In this document: positions 17,878 through 28,308 of the stretch, one piece after another
Numbering within the stretch: the stretch's first letter is position 1
Layout of the letters: each line of letters starts with the position of its first letter
Source: Lysinibacillus sphaericus OT4b.31
Lineage (GTDB): Bacteria; Bacillota; Bacilli; Bacillales_A; Planococcaceae
Length of the DNA: 64,000 nucleotides
Assembly (NCBI RefSeq): GCF_000392615.1
Contig: NZ_KB933398.1
Location: 2,556,966 to 2,620,965, forward strand
Reading direction: 5' to 3'
Program-made: the position numbers and the translations under genes
The notes under the pieces: generated by a model
Told to the model about the DNA's origin: nothing
The model's database searches: none
What the model saw: the letters and a program-made list of their open reading frames with translations, nothing else

Positions 17878-18873
17878 TTACTTTGCCTCCTTAGTAGGTA
17901 AAAAATCGTTGGTAAACGCCTTTTCTGGGTTGAACTCCCCTTCTAAGACTTTATTACTTGTCATCCAATCAGCATAGTTTTTCCATACGGCTAATTTTTG
18001 CTCACCCCATTGTGTGGCATCATCTTGATACTTGTCTGCTAGCCATTCCTGACTTTTATGTACAAGCTCTTTATCTAAGTCTGGTGCCGCTTCAAGTAGT
18101 ATATCCGCCGCTTCTTTCGGTTGGCTGATAGCATATTCATAGCCCTTTGCAGCTGCCGCAATAAATGCCTTTACCGTATCAGGATTCTGTGAAATCATTT
18201 TTTCATTGGTTGCAAGTACGGGTGTATAGTAGTCAAGTTGTTCACTATAGTCTGTTAAGTACATCATGTTGAGTTTTTCCCCACGTAGTTCCGCTTCAAT
18301 ACCTGTCCAAGCATAGTATATCCAGGCAAAATCAATATCTTTCTGCAACATGGTGAAGAAATCTAAATCACCGGCATTGACGATATCTAATTTATTGACA
18401 TCTGCATTCTCTGTTTGCATTAATGATTGCAGTACAGCCTGTTCAAGAGGCGCACCCCAACCGCCGTACGTTTTGCCTTCAAAATCTTTTGGAGAAGTTA
18501 TACCATTCGCAGCAAGTGACGCAAAACCAGACGTATTATGCTGAATAACGGCTGCAATCGAAACTAAAGGAACTTGCTGGACACGTGCCTGTGTAATCGC
18601 TTCTTGGTAGCTTACGCCAAACTCAGCCTTGCCTGATGCAACGAGTTGATCAGCCCCTGCATCGCCAGGTAATAGAATGTCTACGTCTAAGCCCTGTTCC
18701 TCAAAGTAGCCAAGTTTTTTAGCTACGTAAAGCCCTGTGTGATTTGTATTAGGTGTCCAGTCTAGTACGACCGATACTTTTTTTAATGCATTCGACTCTT
18801 TTTTATCCTCTTTTTCGTTACAGCCAACTAAGGTTAATAGCGCTGCAACAAGAATCAATAACCATCTCTTCAT
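17878..18873 (-). CDS. thiY: ThiY-like substrate-binding lipoprotein for thiamine pyrimidine precursors
   Basis: A 331-residue NMT1/THI5-type periplasmic-binding-like protein anchored as a lipoprotein (signal ending LLTLVGCNEKE, Cys18). It contains VSVVLDWTPNTNHTGLYVAKKLGYF, the usual opening of ThiY proteins, here split by the family into VLDWTPNTNH and GLYVA, and a later WIYYAWTGIEAE segment. ThiY binds formylaminopyrimidine or related HMP precursors and feeds ThiX/ThiZ. The ATG follows GGGAGG. First gene after the TPP riboswitch. Confidence 0.87.
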   Translation of the reverse strand: MKRWLLILVAALLTLVGCNEKEDKKESNALKKVSVVLDWTPNTNHTGLYVAKKLGYFEEQGLDVDILLPGDAGADQLVASGKAEFGVSYQEAITQARVQQVPLVSIAAVIQHNTSGFASLAANGITSPKDFEGKTYGGWGAPLEQAVLQSLMQTENADVNKLDIVNAGDLDFFTMLQKDIDFAWIYYAWTGIEAELRGEKLNMMYLTDYSEQLDYYTPVLATNEKMISQNPDTVKAFIAAAAKGYEYAISQPKEAADILLEAAPDLDKELVHKSQEWLADKYQDDATQWGEQKLAVWKNYADWMTSNKVLEGEFNPEKAFTNDFLPTKEAK

Positions 18874-19054
18874 GCTGAATCCTCCCAGTAAGTAGTGTGA
18901 AAGTGTCCATGTTTGAATGATTTACCAGAAGAAAAACGCATTCGCTCCTTTTCACGTAAATAGCGCTAAGTATTCCAAAATGACTGGGGTACATGTACCT
19001 GTCTGTCACATATGAATTTGAAGCGACACGAGCGTGTGCGCGAATACCAAGACA

Positions 19055-19089
19055 TAAAAAAACGCCTAGGAGTCATCCCAGACGTTTGA
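19055..19089 (-). terminator. Intrinsic terminator of the TPP riboswitch
   Basis: On the minus strand AACGTCTGGGA pairs with TCCTAGGCGTT, with two G-U pairs, followed by seven T residues. It lies between the aptamer and thiY, the expected expression platform. Confidence 0.82.
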
Positions 19090-19127
19090 AATCGGTATCA
19101 AAAAAATAACATACACTATTTTTGAAT

Positions 19128-19225
19128 AGATGTTCCCTACGCTGGTACGAGCCAAATCAGGTTCAAAGGGTCAGCGTCTTAACGGACACAATCTCAGCTG
19201 GCAACTACCAGCCCCCCTACATTCT
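19128..19225 (-). ncRNA. TPP riboswitch (THI element)
   Basis: Reading the minus strand, the conserved TPP aptamer segments occur in order: GGGGGGC, GCTGAGAT, ACCCTTTGAACCTGAT, and GCGTAGGGAA. The terminator downstream makes the switch shut off the thiY-thiX-thiZ operon when thiamine pyrophosphate is abundant. Confidence 0.93.
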
Positions 19226-19323
19226 TAACTTATGAACTTTTCGAGGACTATTATACCCATATCTCAATGGAAATGACAAGACTCTATTTATGTACAGAGC
19301 GGATTGTGAACTATGAAATCACA

Positions 19324-19354
19324 AAAAGCCCAGTTCTCGGTAAGAACATGGGCT
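19324..19354 (-). terminator. Terminator of parE-parC
   Basis: On the minus strand AGCCCATGTTCT pairs with AGAACTGGGCT, with a one-base bulge, then TTTTT. Confidence 0.75.
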
Positions 19355-19371
19355 AGATTGTTTACCTAATT

Positions 19372-21801
19372 TTATTTATCATTTTTTACTTTTAAAACAT
19401 GGGCGATCGCACCGTCAGTCGCTATATCGACTTTAAAGGAGCCATTTGAGTGACGATCTGAGCGCGTTAGCCCTTTCACATCAATTACTTCTTGTACACC
19501 CTTTTCCGTTTCTACCAGGATTTGCTCTTCATCAGTAGCTCGGATAACCGCCACAATACGATGCGGATTAGCTTTTAATTCTGTTAATACTTTTAGTCCG
19601 CGTTTTGCACGACTTGCCATATCTACCTCGGCGACATTCATTTTCTTCGCTGCCCCACGCTGTGTCACAATCACAACGTATTCCGTGTCACTTGGCTTTA
19701 AGATTGTTACACCTACTAAAGCTTCGCCTTCTTTCAGCGTTATGCCTTTAACCCCACCTGTTTTCACACCCGTAACAGGCAATTCTTCTATCGGGAAGCG
19801 AATCGCATAGGCTGTATCTGTTATTAATAATAACTCTGCTTCGTCAGTGATGATATCGGCAAAAATCATTTCATCGCCAGTCTTCACATTCATCGTTTTA
19901 ATTGGCTTCGAATAACGCGTTACCGCATAATCTGCTAGTGGAGAACGCTTAATTTGCCCATCTTTGGTCGCCGTTAAAATATAGGTATTTGGCTGTTCAA
20001 ATGTTTCGAAGCCATATACTGCTATAATCGACTCGTCTTCACTAGTCGGTACAATACTTGAAATATGCTGGCCGAGATCCTTCCAGCGGATATCTGGTAA
20101 TTCATGCACGGGCTGATAAATATAATGGCCACGATTTGTGAAAAGCAGCACATGATGTTGCGTATTTAAATTACCCTCATACAGTAAATAATCAGAATCC
20201 TTCATAGCAAAATCTTGGCCATTTGACGCAGCATGAGAACGTGTAGAGGTACGCTTAATATAGCCATCCTTCGTTACCGTAACAACTACTTCTTCACTAG
20301 GGACAAGCACATCTAATGTAATCTTAATTTCTTCAATTTCATGTTCGATTTTTGAACGACGTGGTTCAGTAAAGCGTTTTTTGATATCGAGTAATTCTTG
20401 CTTTATGACACGCACGAGCTTTGCCTCACTATTAAGAATGCCTTCAAGCTTTGCGATAAGTGTATTTAATTCTTCCTGTTCTGTGCGAAGTTCCGTTATA
20501 TCTGTGTTGGTTAAACGATATAATTGTAAGCTAACAATCGCCTCTGATTGCACTTCAGTAAAGTCAAACTTCACTTGTAAATTCGTTTTAGCGTCACGTT
20601 TATCATTAGAAGATCGAATTGTCGCAATCACTTCATCTAAAATTGACAGCGCTTTTATAAGCCCTTCTACAATATGAGAGCGATCCTTGGCTCTTTGTAA
20701 ATCATAAATAGAACGATTTGTGACAACTTCCTTTTGATGTGTGATATAAGCATCAAGCAATAAAGGTAATGTCATCATCGTCGGTCGTCGATTATGAATA
20801 GCGATCATATTAAAATTATAAGCTACTTGCAAATCAGTTGTTTTAAATAAGTAATGTAAAATACCTTGTCCAGGAATATCTTTTTTCAATTCAATAACAA
20901 CGCGTAAACCTGTACGATCCGATTCGTCACGAATTTCCGCAATCCCTTCAAGACGTTTATCGACACGTTGCTCATCAATTTTCTTCACAAGGTTCGCTTT
21001 ATTGACATCATACGGTAACTCGGTAATAACAATCTGCTCTTTGCCCCCTTTTAAAGGTTCAATCGCTGCCTGGGCACGTACGATAATTTTGCCACGCCCT
21101 GTTTCATACGCTTTTTTAATACCGTCTACACCTTGTATGATGCCCCCAGTTGGGAAATCAGGCCCCTTGATGACCGTCATCAGCTCATCAACCGTTGACT
21201 TGGGGTTATCTAAACGCATTAAAACTCCATCTAGCACCTCGTCAAGGGCATGCGGTGGGATATCTGTAGCATAGCCGGCTGAAATCCCTGTTGAACCATT
21301 GACAAGTAGATTTGGGAAGCGAGCGGGTAAAACAGTAGGCTCCATATCCTGGTCATCAAAGTTTGGCACAAATTCAACCGTTTTTTTGCCAATATCGCGT
21401 AACATCTCCGCTGCAATTGCAGAAAGTCTTGCTTCTGTATAACGCATTGCCGCAGGTGGATCGCCATCAACTGAGCCGTTATTACCATGCATTTCAATCA
21501 GCATATGACGTGCTTTCCAATCTTGGCTCATCCGTACCATCGCTTCGTAGACAGAGCTATCACCATGTGGGTGGTAATTACCGATAACGTTTCCGACGGT
21601 TTTAGCCGACTTCCGGAACGGTTTCTCATTTGTATTCCCTTCTGTATACATGGCAAATAGAATACGTCTTTGTACAGGCTTTAGACCGTCGCGTGCATCA
21701 GGCAACGCGCGGTCTTGGATGATATATTTACTATAGCGACCAAAACGGTCACCCATTACTTCTTCTAATGGTAAATCTTGAAACTTTTCCGTACTACTCA
21801 T
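19372..21801 (-). CDS. parC: DNA topoisomerase IV subunit A
   Basis: An 809-residue type IIA topoisomerase subunit that breaks and rejoins DNA to unlink daughter chromosomes. The catalytic tyrosine is Tyr121 in [10 protein letters not shown]. The quinolone-determining stretch reads [15 protein letters not shown], with Ser and Glu at the two classical positions, so it carries no common resistance change. The C-terminal half (from about residue 500) carries the six-bladed beta-pinwheel repeats. Its ATG overlaps the parE stop (ATGA) and follows GAGGAGG. The absence of a GyrA-box and the pairing with parE support ParC over GyrA. Confidence 0.94.
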   Translation of the reverse strand: MSSTEKFQDLPLEEVMGDRFGRYSKYIIQDRALPDARDGLKPVQRRILFAMYTEGNTNEKPFRKSAKTVGNVIGNYHPHGDSSVYEAMVRMSQDWKARHMLIEMHGNNGSVDGDPPAAMRYTEARLSAIAAEMLRDIGKKTVEFVPNFDDQDMEPTVLPARFPNLLVNGSTGISAGYATDIPPHALDEVLDGVLMRLDNPKSTVDELMTVIKGPDFPTGGIIQGVDGIKKAYETGRGKIIVRAQAAIEPLKGGKEQIVITELPYDVNKANLVKKIDEQRVDKRLEGIAEIRDESDRTGLRVVIELKKDIPGQGILHYLFKTTDLQVAYNFNMIAIHNRRPTMMTLPLLLDAYITHQKEVVTNRSIYDLQRAKDRSHIVEGLIKALSILDEVIATIRSSNDKRDAKTNLQVKFDFTEVQSEAIVSLQLYRLTNTDITELRTEQEELNTLIAKLEGILNSEAKLVRVIKQELLDIKKRFTEPRRSKIEHEIEEIKITLDVLVPSEEVVVTVTKDGYIKRTSTRSHAASNGQDFAMKDSDYLLYEGNLNTQHHVLLFTNRGHYIYQPVHELPDIRWKDLGQHISSIVPTSEDESIIAVYGFETFEQPNTYILTATKDGQIKRSPLADYAVTRYSKPIKTMNVKTGDEMIFADIITDEAELLLITDTAYAIRFPIEELPVTGVKTGGVKGITLKEGEALVGVTILKPSDTEYVVIVTQRGAAKKMNVAEVDMASRAKRGLKVLTELKANPHRIVAVIRATDEEQILVETEKGVQEVIDVKGLTRSDRHSNGSFKVDIATDGAIAHVLKVKNDK

Positions 21802-23774
21802 GCTTGGTCCTCCTCTTGTTGGATGAATTCATTGTCTAAAATATTCGAATCATCCTCCATACCGAAGTTTACATTTGCTTCGATCCATTTACGACGTGGT
21901 TCTACCTTGTCGCCCATTAACGTTGTTACACGTCGTTCAGCACGTGCGCCATCCTCAATCGTCACACGAATTAATGTACGTGTTTCAGGGTTCATCGTTG
22001 TATCCCACAGTTGATCAGCATTCATCTCACCAAGACCTTTGTAGCGTTGAATAATATAGCCCTTCCCTACTTTGTTGATGGCATGTTGTAGATCATTTTC
22101 AGTCCAAGCATATTCAATGACCTCTTTTTTACCTGTACCCTTTGATACTTTATAAAGAGGTGGTAACGCGATGAAAATTTTCCCTGCTTCGATTAATGGA
22201 CGCATATAACGATAGAAGAACGTCAATAGCAATACTTGGATATGAGCACCATCTGTATCAGCATCGGTCATAATAACGATTTTATCGTAGGCTGAATCCT
22301 CAACGGAAAAATCTGTGCCAACGCCAGCGCCAATAGCATGGATAATGGTTGAGATTTCTTCGTTTTTCATAATGTCTTGGAGCTTCGCTTTCTCCGTGTT
22401 AATCACTTTACCACGCAACGGTAAAATCGCCTGGAACGTACGATCTCGACCTTGCTTAGCTGAACCACCAGCAGAATCGCCTTCGACTAAATACAATTCG
22501 TTTTTAGCAGCGTTCCGTGACTGGGCAGGCGTTAACTTACCAGACAGAATGGTGCTCGCTTTTTTATTTTTCTTGCCGTTACGGGCATCTTCACGGGCTT
22601 TACGCGCCGCTTCACGTACTTGCTGGGCACGTATAGCTTTACGAACTAGGGATGCTGACAGCTCTGCGTTTTCTTCAAGAACATACAATATCTGCTCAGA
22701 TACTACGGAATCTACCGCAGAACGAGCTTCACTTGTACCGAGCTTTCCTTTTGTTTGTCCTTCGAATTGCAGTAAATGTTCAGGAATGCGGACTGAAACA
22801 ATCGCAGCCAACCCTTCACGAATATCTGTTCCTTCAAGGTTTTTATCTTTATCTTTAAGTAAGCCTATTTTACGTGCATATTCGTTAAAAACACGTGTCA
22901 AGGCAGCTTTAGCACCTGTTTCATGTGTTCCGCCATCACGTGTACGTACATTGTTCACGAACGACAAAATAGTTTCAGAATAGCCATCATTGTATTGGAA
23001 GGCAAACTCTACTTCAATATCATCTTGTATACCTTCCACATATTTCACGGGATGGAGTACATCTTTTTCCTCATTCAAATACGCAACGAAAGCTTCAATG
23101 CCGTTCTCATAAAAGAAAACATCACTTTTACCTTCCTCGCGTTCATCGATTAATTCAATTTTTAAGCCTTTTAATAAAAACGCAGACTCACGTAAACGTT
23201 CCGCAAGTGTATCATAGTTGAATTTTGTGACTGAGAATATTGTGTCATCTGGTAGGAAATGTACGAGTGTGCCTGTTTGTTTAGTTTGACCAATTTCTAC
23301 AAGTGTTGTAACAGGATGTCCACCGTTTTCAAAACGTTGCTGATATTTTTTGCCATCTCGATGAATCGTTACTTCTAAAAATGTCGACAAAGCATTGACT
23401 ACAGATGAACCTACACCATGTAAACCTCCACTCGTTTTATAGCCGCCTTGTCCAAATTTACCACCTGCATGTAGCACAGTAAAAATAATTTCTGGAGTAG
23501 GCTTGCCCATTTTGTGCATACCTGTTGGCATACCACGTCCAAAATCTCGAACACTTAAGCTTTGATCTTTGTGAATTGTGGCAATGATATGAGAACCAAA
23601 GCCAGCGAGTGCTTCATCCACCGCATTATCCACGATTTCATAAACAAGGTGATGAAGTCCTCGGCCGTCTGTAGAACCGATATACATGCCGGGTCGTTTT
23701 CGTACCGCTTCTAATCCTTCTAATACTTGAATGGCGTCATCATTATAGACGCTAGGTGACTGTTTATTCGCCAA
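21798..23774 (-). CDS. parE: DNA topoisomerase IV subunit B
   Basis: A 658-residue ATPase subunit of topoisomerase IV. It has the GHKL ATP site ([41 protein letters not shown]) in the first 130 residues, a transducer domain, and the TOPRIM metal site ([14 protein letters not shown] and DADTDGAHI). The start is TTG at 23772-23774, with GGAGGGG eight bases upstream. It forms an operon with parC, as in other Bacillaceae. Confidence 0.94.
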   Translation of the reverse strand: MANKQSPSVYNDDAIQVLEGLEAVRKRPGMYIGSTDGRGLHHLVYEIVDNAVDEALAGFGSHIIATIHKDQSLSVRDFGRGMPTGMHKMGKPTPEIIFTVLHAGGKFGQGGYKTSGGLHGVGSSVVNALSTFLEVTIHRDGKKYQQRFENGGHPVTTLVEIGQTKQTGTLVHFLPDDTIFSVTKFNYDTLAERLRESAFLLKGLKIELIDEREEGKSDVFFYENGIEAFVAYLNEEKDVLHPVKYVEGIQDDIEVEFAFQYNDGYSETILSFVNNVRTRDGGTHETGAKAALTRVFNEYARKIGLLKDKDKNLEGTDIREGLAAIVSVRIPEHLLQFEGQTKGKLGTSEARSAVDSVVSEQILYVLEENAELSASLVRKAIRAQQVREAARKAREDARNGKKNKKASTILSGKLTPAQSRNAAKNELYLVEGDSAGGSAKQGRDRTFQAILPLRGKVINTEKAKLQDIMKNEEISTIIHAIGAGVGTDFSVEDSAYDKIVIMTDADTDGAHIQVLLLTFFYRYMRPLIEAGKIFIALPPLYKVSKGTGKKEVIEYAWTENDLQHAINKVGKGYIIQRYKGLGEMNADQLWDTTMNPETRTLIRVTIEDGARAERRVTTLMGDKVEPRRKWIEANVNFGMEDDSNILDNEFIQQEEDQA

Positions 23775-24119
23775 AAAATTTCCCCTCCAAAAAACAAACG
23801 CATGTTCTGATTACGTTCTCTTCCTAATAATAATAGCATTTCTTGTCAATAGCTAGTAACAGGCACAAATAATTTTTTTATAATTTAGCCTCGCTTGGAA
23901 ATTAAAGATAGACTTCTATTCTACCAAAGGAATGTGTGATTGACAAAATTGCCATTTTACCTATATTTTAAAATTGAGCAAAAGTTCATTTAAATAGATT
24001 GTGACAATATATCTTCCCTTATTGTACCTTAAGTGGGTAAGTTACTTATAAGTTCAGTGAAGAAATATTCCCCATTTGATATTGAATTCAAGGCAAGTGA
24101 TGAAATCTCCTTCATGACA
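23775..24119. other. Divergent intergenic region between parE and plsY
   Basis: No gene seen. B. subtilis has a CoA-binding-protein gene (yneT) in this neighbourhood; nothing equivalent is present here. A TTGACA box on the minus strand (complement of 23844-23849) could belong to the parE promoter, though its -10 is poor. Confidence 0.4.
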
Positions 24120-24148
24120 TTGAAGAATAGTGAGAAAAAGTGTAAAAT
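24120..24148 (+). promoter_or_regulatory. plsY: Sigma-A-type promoter of plsY
   Basis: TTGAAG (24120-24125) and TAAAAT (24143-24148) are separated by 17 bp and lie 56 bp before the plsY start codon. Confidence 0.55.
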
Positions 24149-24204
24149 ACTTATTACAAACTATTAGTACCAAGTAATGAATTTTGGATGAAAGGAGTCC
24201 ACCT

Positions 24205-24807
24205 ATGCTAAATGGACTTATTATTTTATGTGCTTATGTGATCGGCTCTATACCTTCTGGGTTGTGGGTAGGCAAAATTTTTTATAAAACAGATATCCGC
24301 GAGCATGGTAGCGGCAACTTAGGTGCTACCAATACATTCCGTATTTTAGGAAAAAAAGCTGGTTTAGTCGTAACGATCATGGATGTTTTAAAAGGTACAG
24401 CAGCGGTATTATTAGTGACTCTACCTGTGTTTGCTGAAGTGTCAATCCACTCATTAATTCTTGGGATTGTAGCAGTTATGGGGCATATGTTCCCTATCTT
24501 TGCAAGTTTCCGTGGAGGAAAAGCTGTTGCTACCTCTGCAGGCGTATTGCTCGGTTATTCTTGGCCACTATTTATCTTGCTATTTATTACATTCTTTATC
24601 ACTTTAAAGCTAACGAAAATTGTCAGCTTAACATCGATGATAGCCGCTTTAGTAGCACTTATTTATTCAATCGTCTATTATATTGTTACAGGGGATTTTG
24701 CGTTAGGTATTTTAGTAGGGTTTTTATTTAGCTTTATTGTTTATCGCCACCGGACGAATATTTCTCGTATCAAAAACGGTACGGAACCAAAGGTGAAATG
24801 GCTTTAA
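24205..24807 (+). CDS. plsY: Glycerol-3-phosphate acyltransferase PlsY
   Basis: Integral membrane enzyme that transfers an acyl group from acyl phosphate to glycerol-3-phosphate, the first step of phospholipid synthesis. The 200-residue protein has the three PlsY motifs: [11 protein letters not shown] (residues 14-24), [13 protein letters not shown], and [22 protein letters not shown] split across about residues 93-115, plus five to seven membrane helices. ATG at 24205 follows AAAGGAG; the frame also opens at a TTG seven codons earlier that has no ribosome site. Its position beside parE-parC and the HesB-like gene repeats the B. subtilis yneS region. Confidence 0.94.
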   Translation: MLNGLIILCAYVIGSIPSGLWVGKIFYKTDIREHGSGNLGATNTFRILGKKAGLVVTIMDVLKGTAAVLLVTLPVFAEVSIHSLILGIVAVMGHMFPIFASFRGGKAVATSAGVLLGYSWPLFILLFITFFITLKLTKIVSLTSMIAALVALIYSIVYYIVTGDFALGILVGFLFSFIVYRHRTNISRIKNGTEPKVKWL

Positions 24808-24824
24808 CAAGAAAGGGGTACATC

Positions 24825-25115
24825 ATGAATATCACATTAACAGACAATGCGCTGCAATGGTTTAAACGCGAGATGGAAGTTGAAACCGGCGATACCATTC
24901 GATTTTACGCAAGGTATGGAGGCTCAAGTCCATTCCATGAAGGCTTTTCCCTTGGTATGACACGCGAGGAGCCAATTGAAGTTGGTGTGCAATCGGTAAT
25001 AGAAGGCATTACCTACTACATCGATGAAAAAGATTTATGGTTCTTTAATGATCATAACTTACATGTAGATATTGACCCTACAATGGATGAATTAAAGTAC
25101 GACTATACAAAATAA
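24825..25115 (+). CDS. HesB-like (YneR-type) protein
   Basis: A 96-residue protein with the HesB/IscA fold pattern (MNITLTDNALQWFKREM, then GVQSVIEGITYYIDEKDLWFF) but no cysteine at all. It therefore cannot hold an iron-sulphur cluster as A-type carriers do. It corresponds to B. subtilis YneR, which sits next to plsY. GAAAGGGG precedes the ATG at 24825, 17 bp after the plsY stop, so the two are co-transcribed. The function is unknown. Confidence 0.82.
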   Translation: MNITLTDNALQWFKREMEVETGDTIRFYARYGGSSPFHEGFSLGMTREEPIEVGVQSVIEGITYYIDEKDLWFFNDHNLHVDIDPTMDELKYDYTK

Positions 25116-25117
25116 TG

Positions 25118-25159
25118 CAGTGTTTCCTTTCAAATGTTGAAGGGAAACACTGTTTTTTT
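25118..25159 (+). terminator. Terminator after the HesB-like gene
   Basis: CAGTGTTTCC pairs with GGAAACACTG, followed by seven T residues. Confidence 0.88.
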
Positions 25160-25218
25160 GTACAGCAAATAATTATTGTTTCATTTAATTTGCAAACTTG
25201 TTTATCTCTTCTTAAATT

Positions 25219-25247
25219 TGTATATCCTCTTATTAGTCATCATGCTT
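25219..25247 (+). promoter_or_regulatory. Possible sigma-G promoter of the ger operon
   Basis: TGTATA, a 16-bp spacer and CATGCTT resemble the forespore sigma-G consensus (TGMATA / CATACTA). This fits a germinant receptor operon expressed in the forespore. The match is partial. Confidence 0.4.
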
Positions 25248-25266
25248 ACATGGAGGAGGAATAAAA

Positions 25267-26817
25267 ATGCCTAATACAGAGAATAACGACACCTCCCAAC
25301 CAATTTCAACACAGAGCCCACTTTTTACTTCTCTTTTAGAAAATATTCAAGCCGTAAAAACAACACTGGGTAATAGTGACGACATTATTGTTCGTGAAAT
25401 TACTATAGGCAAAAAGGTGAAACAGGTTATAGCGCTTATCTATATAGATGGATTATCCGATACAACGGCGATTACTGACTTCATCATGGAAACGCTGATG
25501 TTGGAATTAGAGGATATACCTGAAGTTCAATTAGGAACAGTGAACCAATATTTAAAGAAAAATTGTTTAACAATTTGTGATGTAAAAGATATTGAAAACT
25601 TTACTACATTGTACAGTTCCGTACTTAATGGTGAAACAGTCATATTATTTGATGGTTTAGCCACTGCTATCTCAGCAAGTACAAAAGGTGCAAAAGATCG
25701 AGCAATTGCCGAACCTTCTACCGAATCAGTTATCAGAGGTCCTCGAGAATCCTTTACAGAAACACTACGCACAAACACAGCTTTAATTCGTCGAAAGATT
25801 AAAAGTCCAAATCTGTGGATAAAAACAAAGATTATTGGAGAAGTAACGCAAACGGACGTTTCAATCATGTATATCCATGGCATTGCGAATGACGAAATTG
25901 TAGAAGAAGTTCTTTCTCGCTTAGATCGTATCGACATCGACGGGATCTTGGAGAGCGGGTATATTGAGGATTTTATTCAGGATTCTAAGTTTTCATTGTT
26001 CCCTACAATCTATAATTCCGAACGCCCTGATGTGATTGCTGGAGAATTATTAGAAGGAAAAGTTGCTATTTTAGTGGATGGTACACCTTTTGTGCTCATT
26101 GTGCCTGCTTTATTTACATCATTTCTACAATCAGCCGAAGATTACTATCATCATTGGATTATTAGTTCACTTATTCGTCTATTAAGGTTTTTCGGTATTA
26201 GCCTTGCTTTAGTAGCACCTTCGCTCTATGTGGCAATTACTACCTTTCATCAGGAAATGTTACCAACACCCATGTTGATTAGCATCGCTTCTCAGCGGGA
26301 AGGTGTGCCGTTTCCTGCGGTAGTTGAGGCACTCATCATGGAAATTGCCTTTGAAGTATTACGAGAAGCAGGTCTTCGCATGCCGCGAACCATTGGACCA
26401 GCAGTATCAATTGTAGGCACATTGGTTATTGGTCAGGCTGCTGTTGAAGCAGGTGTAGTATCAGCCGTAATGGTCATTATTGTCGCATTAACAGCTATTT
26501 GTAGTTTTTTGTTCCCGGCTTATGGCTTGTCTAACACCGTGCGTGTCTTACGTTTTCCACTCATGATTTTAGCAGCTATGTTTGGTTTATTCGGGGTAAT
26601 GTTTGGCATTATAATAATTATCCTTCACCTATGTAGTTTACGATCATTTGGTGTTCCTTATATGAGTCCTTTTGGGCCGTTAATTGTTAATGACCAAAAA
26701 GATGCAATGGTATTGTTTCCACGCAGTTTTTTATTAACACGACCTCGGTTAGTAAGTAAAAACAATACTACCCGAGGCCATAAATTTATTGCTCAAAAAA
26801 AAAGAAATGATGATTAA
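25267..26817 (+). CDS. Spore germination receptor A subunit (GerAA/GerKA family)
   Basis: A 516-residue subunit of an inner-spore-membrane germinant receptor. A hydrophilic N-terminal half (to about residue 285) precedes four to five membrane helices, including the conserved SQREGVPFPAVVEALIMEI block (about residues 345-363) and RMPRTIGPAVSIVGTLVIG. A strong GGAGGAGG ribosome site lies before the ATG. With the C, D and B genes downstream it forms one operon in the order A-C-D-B. The germinant it senses cannot be read from sequence. Confidence 0.92.
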   Translation: MPNTENNDTSQPISTQSPLFTSLLENIQAVKTTLGNSDDIIVREITIGKKVKQVIALIYIDGLSDTTAITDFIMETLMLELEDIPEVQLGTVNQYLKKNCLTICDVKDIENFTTLYSSVLNGETVILFDGLATAISASTKGAKDRAIAEPSTESVIRGPRESFTETLRTNTALIRRKIKSPNLWIKTKIIGEVTQTDVSIMYIHGIANDEIVEEVLSRLDRIDIDGILESGYIEDFIQDSKFSLFPTIYNSERPDVIAGELLEGKVAILVDGTPFVLIVPALFTSFLQSAEDYYHHWIISSLIRLLRFFGISLALVAPSLYVAITTFHQEMLPTPMLISIASQREGVPFPAVVEALIMEIAFEVLREAGLRMPRTIGPAVSIVGTLVIGQAAVEAGVVSAVMVIIVALTAICSFLFPAYGLSNTVRVLRFPLMILAAMFGLFGVMFGIIIIILHLCSLRSFGVPYMSPFGPLIVNDQKDAMVLFPRSFLLTRPRLVSKNNTTRGHKFIAQKKRNDD

Positions 26818-26838
26818 CCTGCAAATGAGGAAGTCAAT

Positions 26839-28035
26839 ATGACCAAAACAAAATCGTTATTTTTACTTTTCATTGTTACTTTATTATTAAGCGGCTGTTG
26901 GAGTAAACGTGAACTGAATGAATTAGCCATTGTCGTTGCATTAGGGGTCGATAAAGTAGACGATGAATATGAAATATCTGTACAGGTAGTGGACCCTAGT
27001 GAGATTTCAACAAAACAACCTTCTAGCGGTCGATCGCCTGTTGTTACCTACCACGCCAAGGGAGAAACTGCGTTTGAAGCGATTAGGAAGATGACAACCT
27101 TAACACCAAGGAAGGCCTATTTTTCTCATCTGCAAGTGGTGGTATTAGGTGAAGAATTAGCTGCAGATGGGATAAATGATACATTAGACTTTATCGCACG
27201 AGACCATGAATTCAGAAATGATTTTGATGTCATCGTATCGTCTAAGTCCACTGCCAAAGAAGTGTTAAATGTACTTACCCCCATAGAAAAAGTACCTGCA
27301 AATAAAATGCTAAATTCTATTAAAGTTTCACAAAAAGCTTGGGGTTCTACATTATCTGTTAGTATCGATGAATTAGTAAATACACTAAATAGTAATAAAA
27401 AAAGCGCAGTATTAACAGCCATCGAACTAGATGGGGATAAGAAATTAGGAATTGATCAAACGAATGTCGAACGCATTAAAACCCCCGTAGTCTTGAAGTT
27501 TGTAGGTTTAGCGGTATTTAAAGAAGATAAATTACAAGGGATTTTAACAGAAGAAGAAAGTAGAAGCTTTAATTTTTTAAATGGAAAAATTGAAAGTACT
27601 GTTGAAATTATTGCTTGCCCTGAGCAAGGACAATTAACAACTGAAATTACACAGTCAACAACCAAAGTGAAAGGACAATTTAAAAATGACACGCCACAAA
27701 TGAATGTTCAAATCGATGTAGAGCAAAATGTGGGCGAAGTTGAATGTGATATTAATCTAACAGAAAACAAAACGATTGCTTACATTAATAAAAAAACAGC
27801 CGAGTTGATTGAGGAACGCATCAAACAAACACTGATGACGATTCAAAAAAATTACCAGTTAGACATTTTAGGATTTGGCGAAGTACTTTATCGAAAAGAT
27901 GCTAAAAAATGGAAGGGAATTCAAGGCGAATGGTCAACCATATTTCCAGAATTAGCAGTAAATGTTGAAGTTCGTGTTACAACACAGGGGTTAGGGACGA
28001 TGCAAAATTCTTTATTACACAGAGCAAAGGAGTAA
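26839..28035 (+). CDS. Spore germination receptor C subunit, Ger(x)C lipoprotein
   Basis: A 398-residue lipoprotein with signal LLSGCWSKRELNELAIV (lipidated Cys about residue 20) and the typical Ger(x)C opening VALGVDK. It sits on the outer face of the inner spore membrane and completes the receptor with the A and B subunits. GAGGAAG precedes the ATG, 21 bp after the A-subunit stop. Confidence 0.92.
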   Translation: MTKTKSLFLLFIVTLLLSGCWSKRELNELAIVVALGVDKVDDEYEISVQVVDPSEISTKQPSSGRSPVVTYHAKGETAFEAIRKMTTLTPRKAYFSHLQVVVLGEELAADGINDTLDFIARDHEFRNDFDVIVSSKSTAKEVLNVLTPIEKVPANKMLNSIKVSQKAWGSTLSVSIDELVNTLNSNKKSAVLTAIELDGDKKLGIDQTNVERIKTPVVLKFVGLAVFKEDKLQGILTEEESRSFNFLNGKIESTVEIIACPEQGQLTTEITQSTTKVKGQFKNDTPQMNVQIDVEQNVGEVECDINLTENKTIAYINKKTAELIEERIKQTLMTIQKNYQLDILGFGEVLYRKDAKKWKGIQGEWSTIFPELAVNVEVRVTTQGLGTMQNSLLHRAKE

Positions 28036-28041
28036 TAATCG

Positions 28042-28275
28042 ATGTTTATGACGCTAGGTATATTAATTATTGCTGCCATTATTGCATATTTTGTCATCCC
28101 TCCTTTAAAGAAAAAACACGAGACTAAAACCATTGTAGTCTTTTCAATTTTTTTAGTACTCGGAACGGCTTTAAATATTGCCCTTAGTTTAAATGTATCA
28201 ATACCGAGCCCAGCAGACTTGATTTCTTTTATTTTTAAACCAATCAGAGAGTTAATTATCACGCTGTTCCAATAA
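28042..28275 (+). CDS. Small two-helix membrane protein, germinant receptor D subunit type
   Basis: A 77-residue protein with two hydrophobic helices (about residues 3-21 and 31-51) and a short amphipathic C-terminus. Small two-helix proteins encoded within gerA-type operons are called D subunits and modulate receptor function. The ATG follows AAAGGAG by nine bases, only six bases after the C-subunit stop. Its position and topology support the assignment; the sequence itself is poorly conserved in this group. Confidence 0.72.
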   Translation: MFMTLGILIIAAIIAYFVIPPLKKKHETKTIVVFSIFLVLGTALNIALSLNVSIPSPADLISFIFKPIRELIITLFQ

Positions 28276-28308
28276 TTATTTCACAATGAAAAGAAAGGGT
28301 GGTTGTTT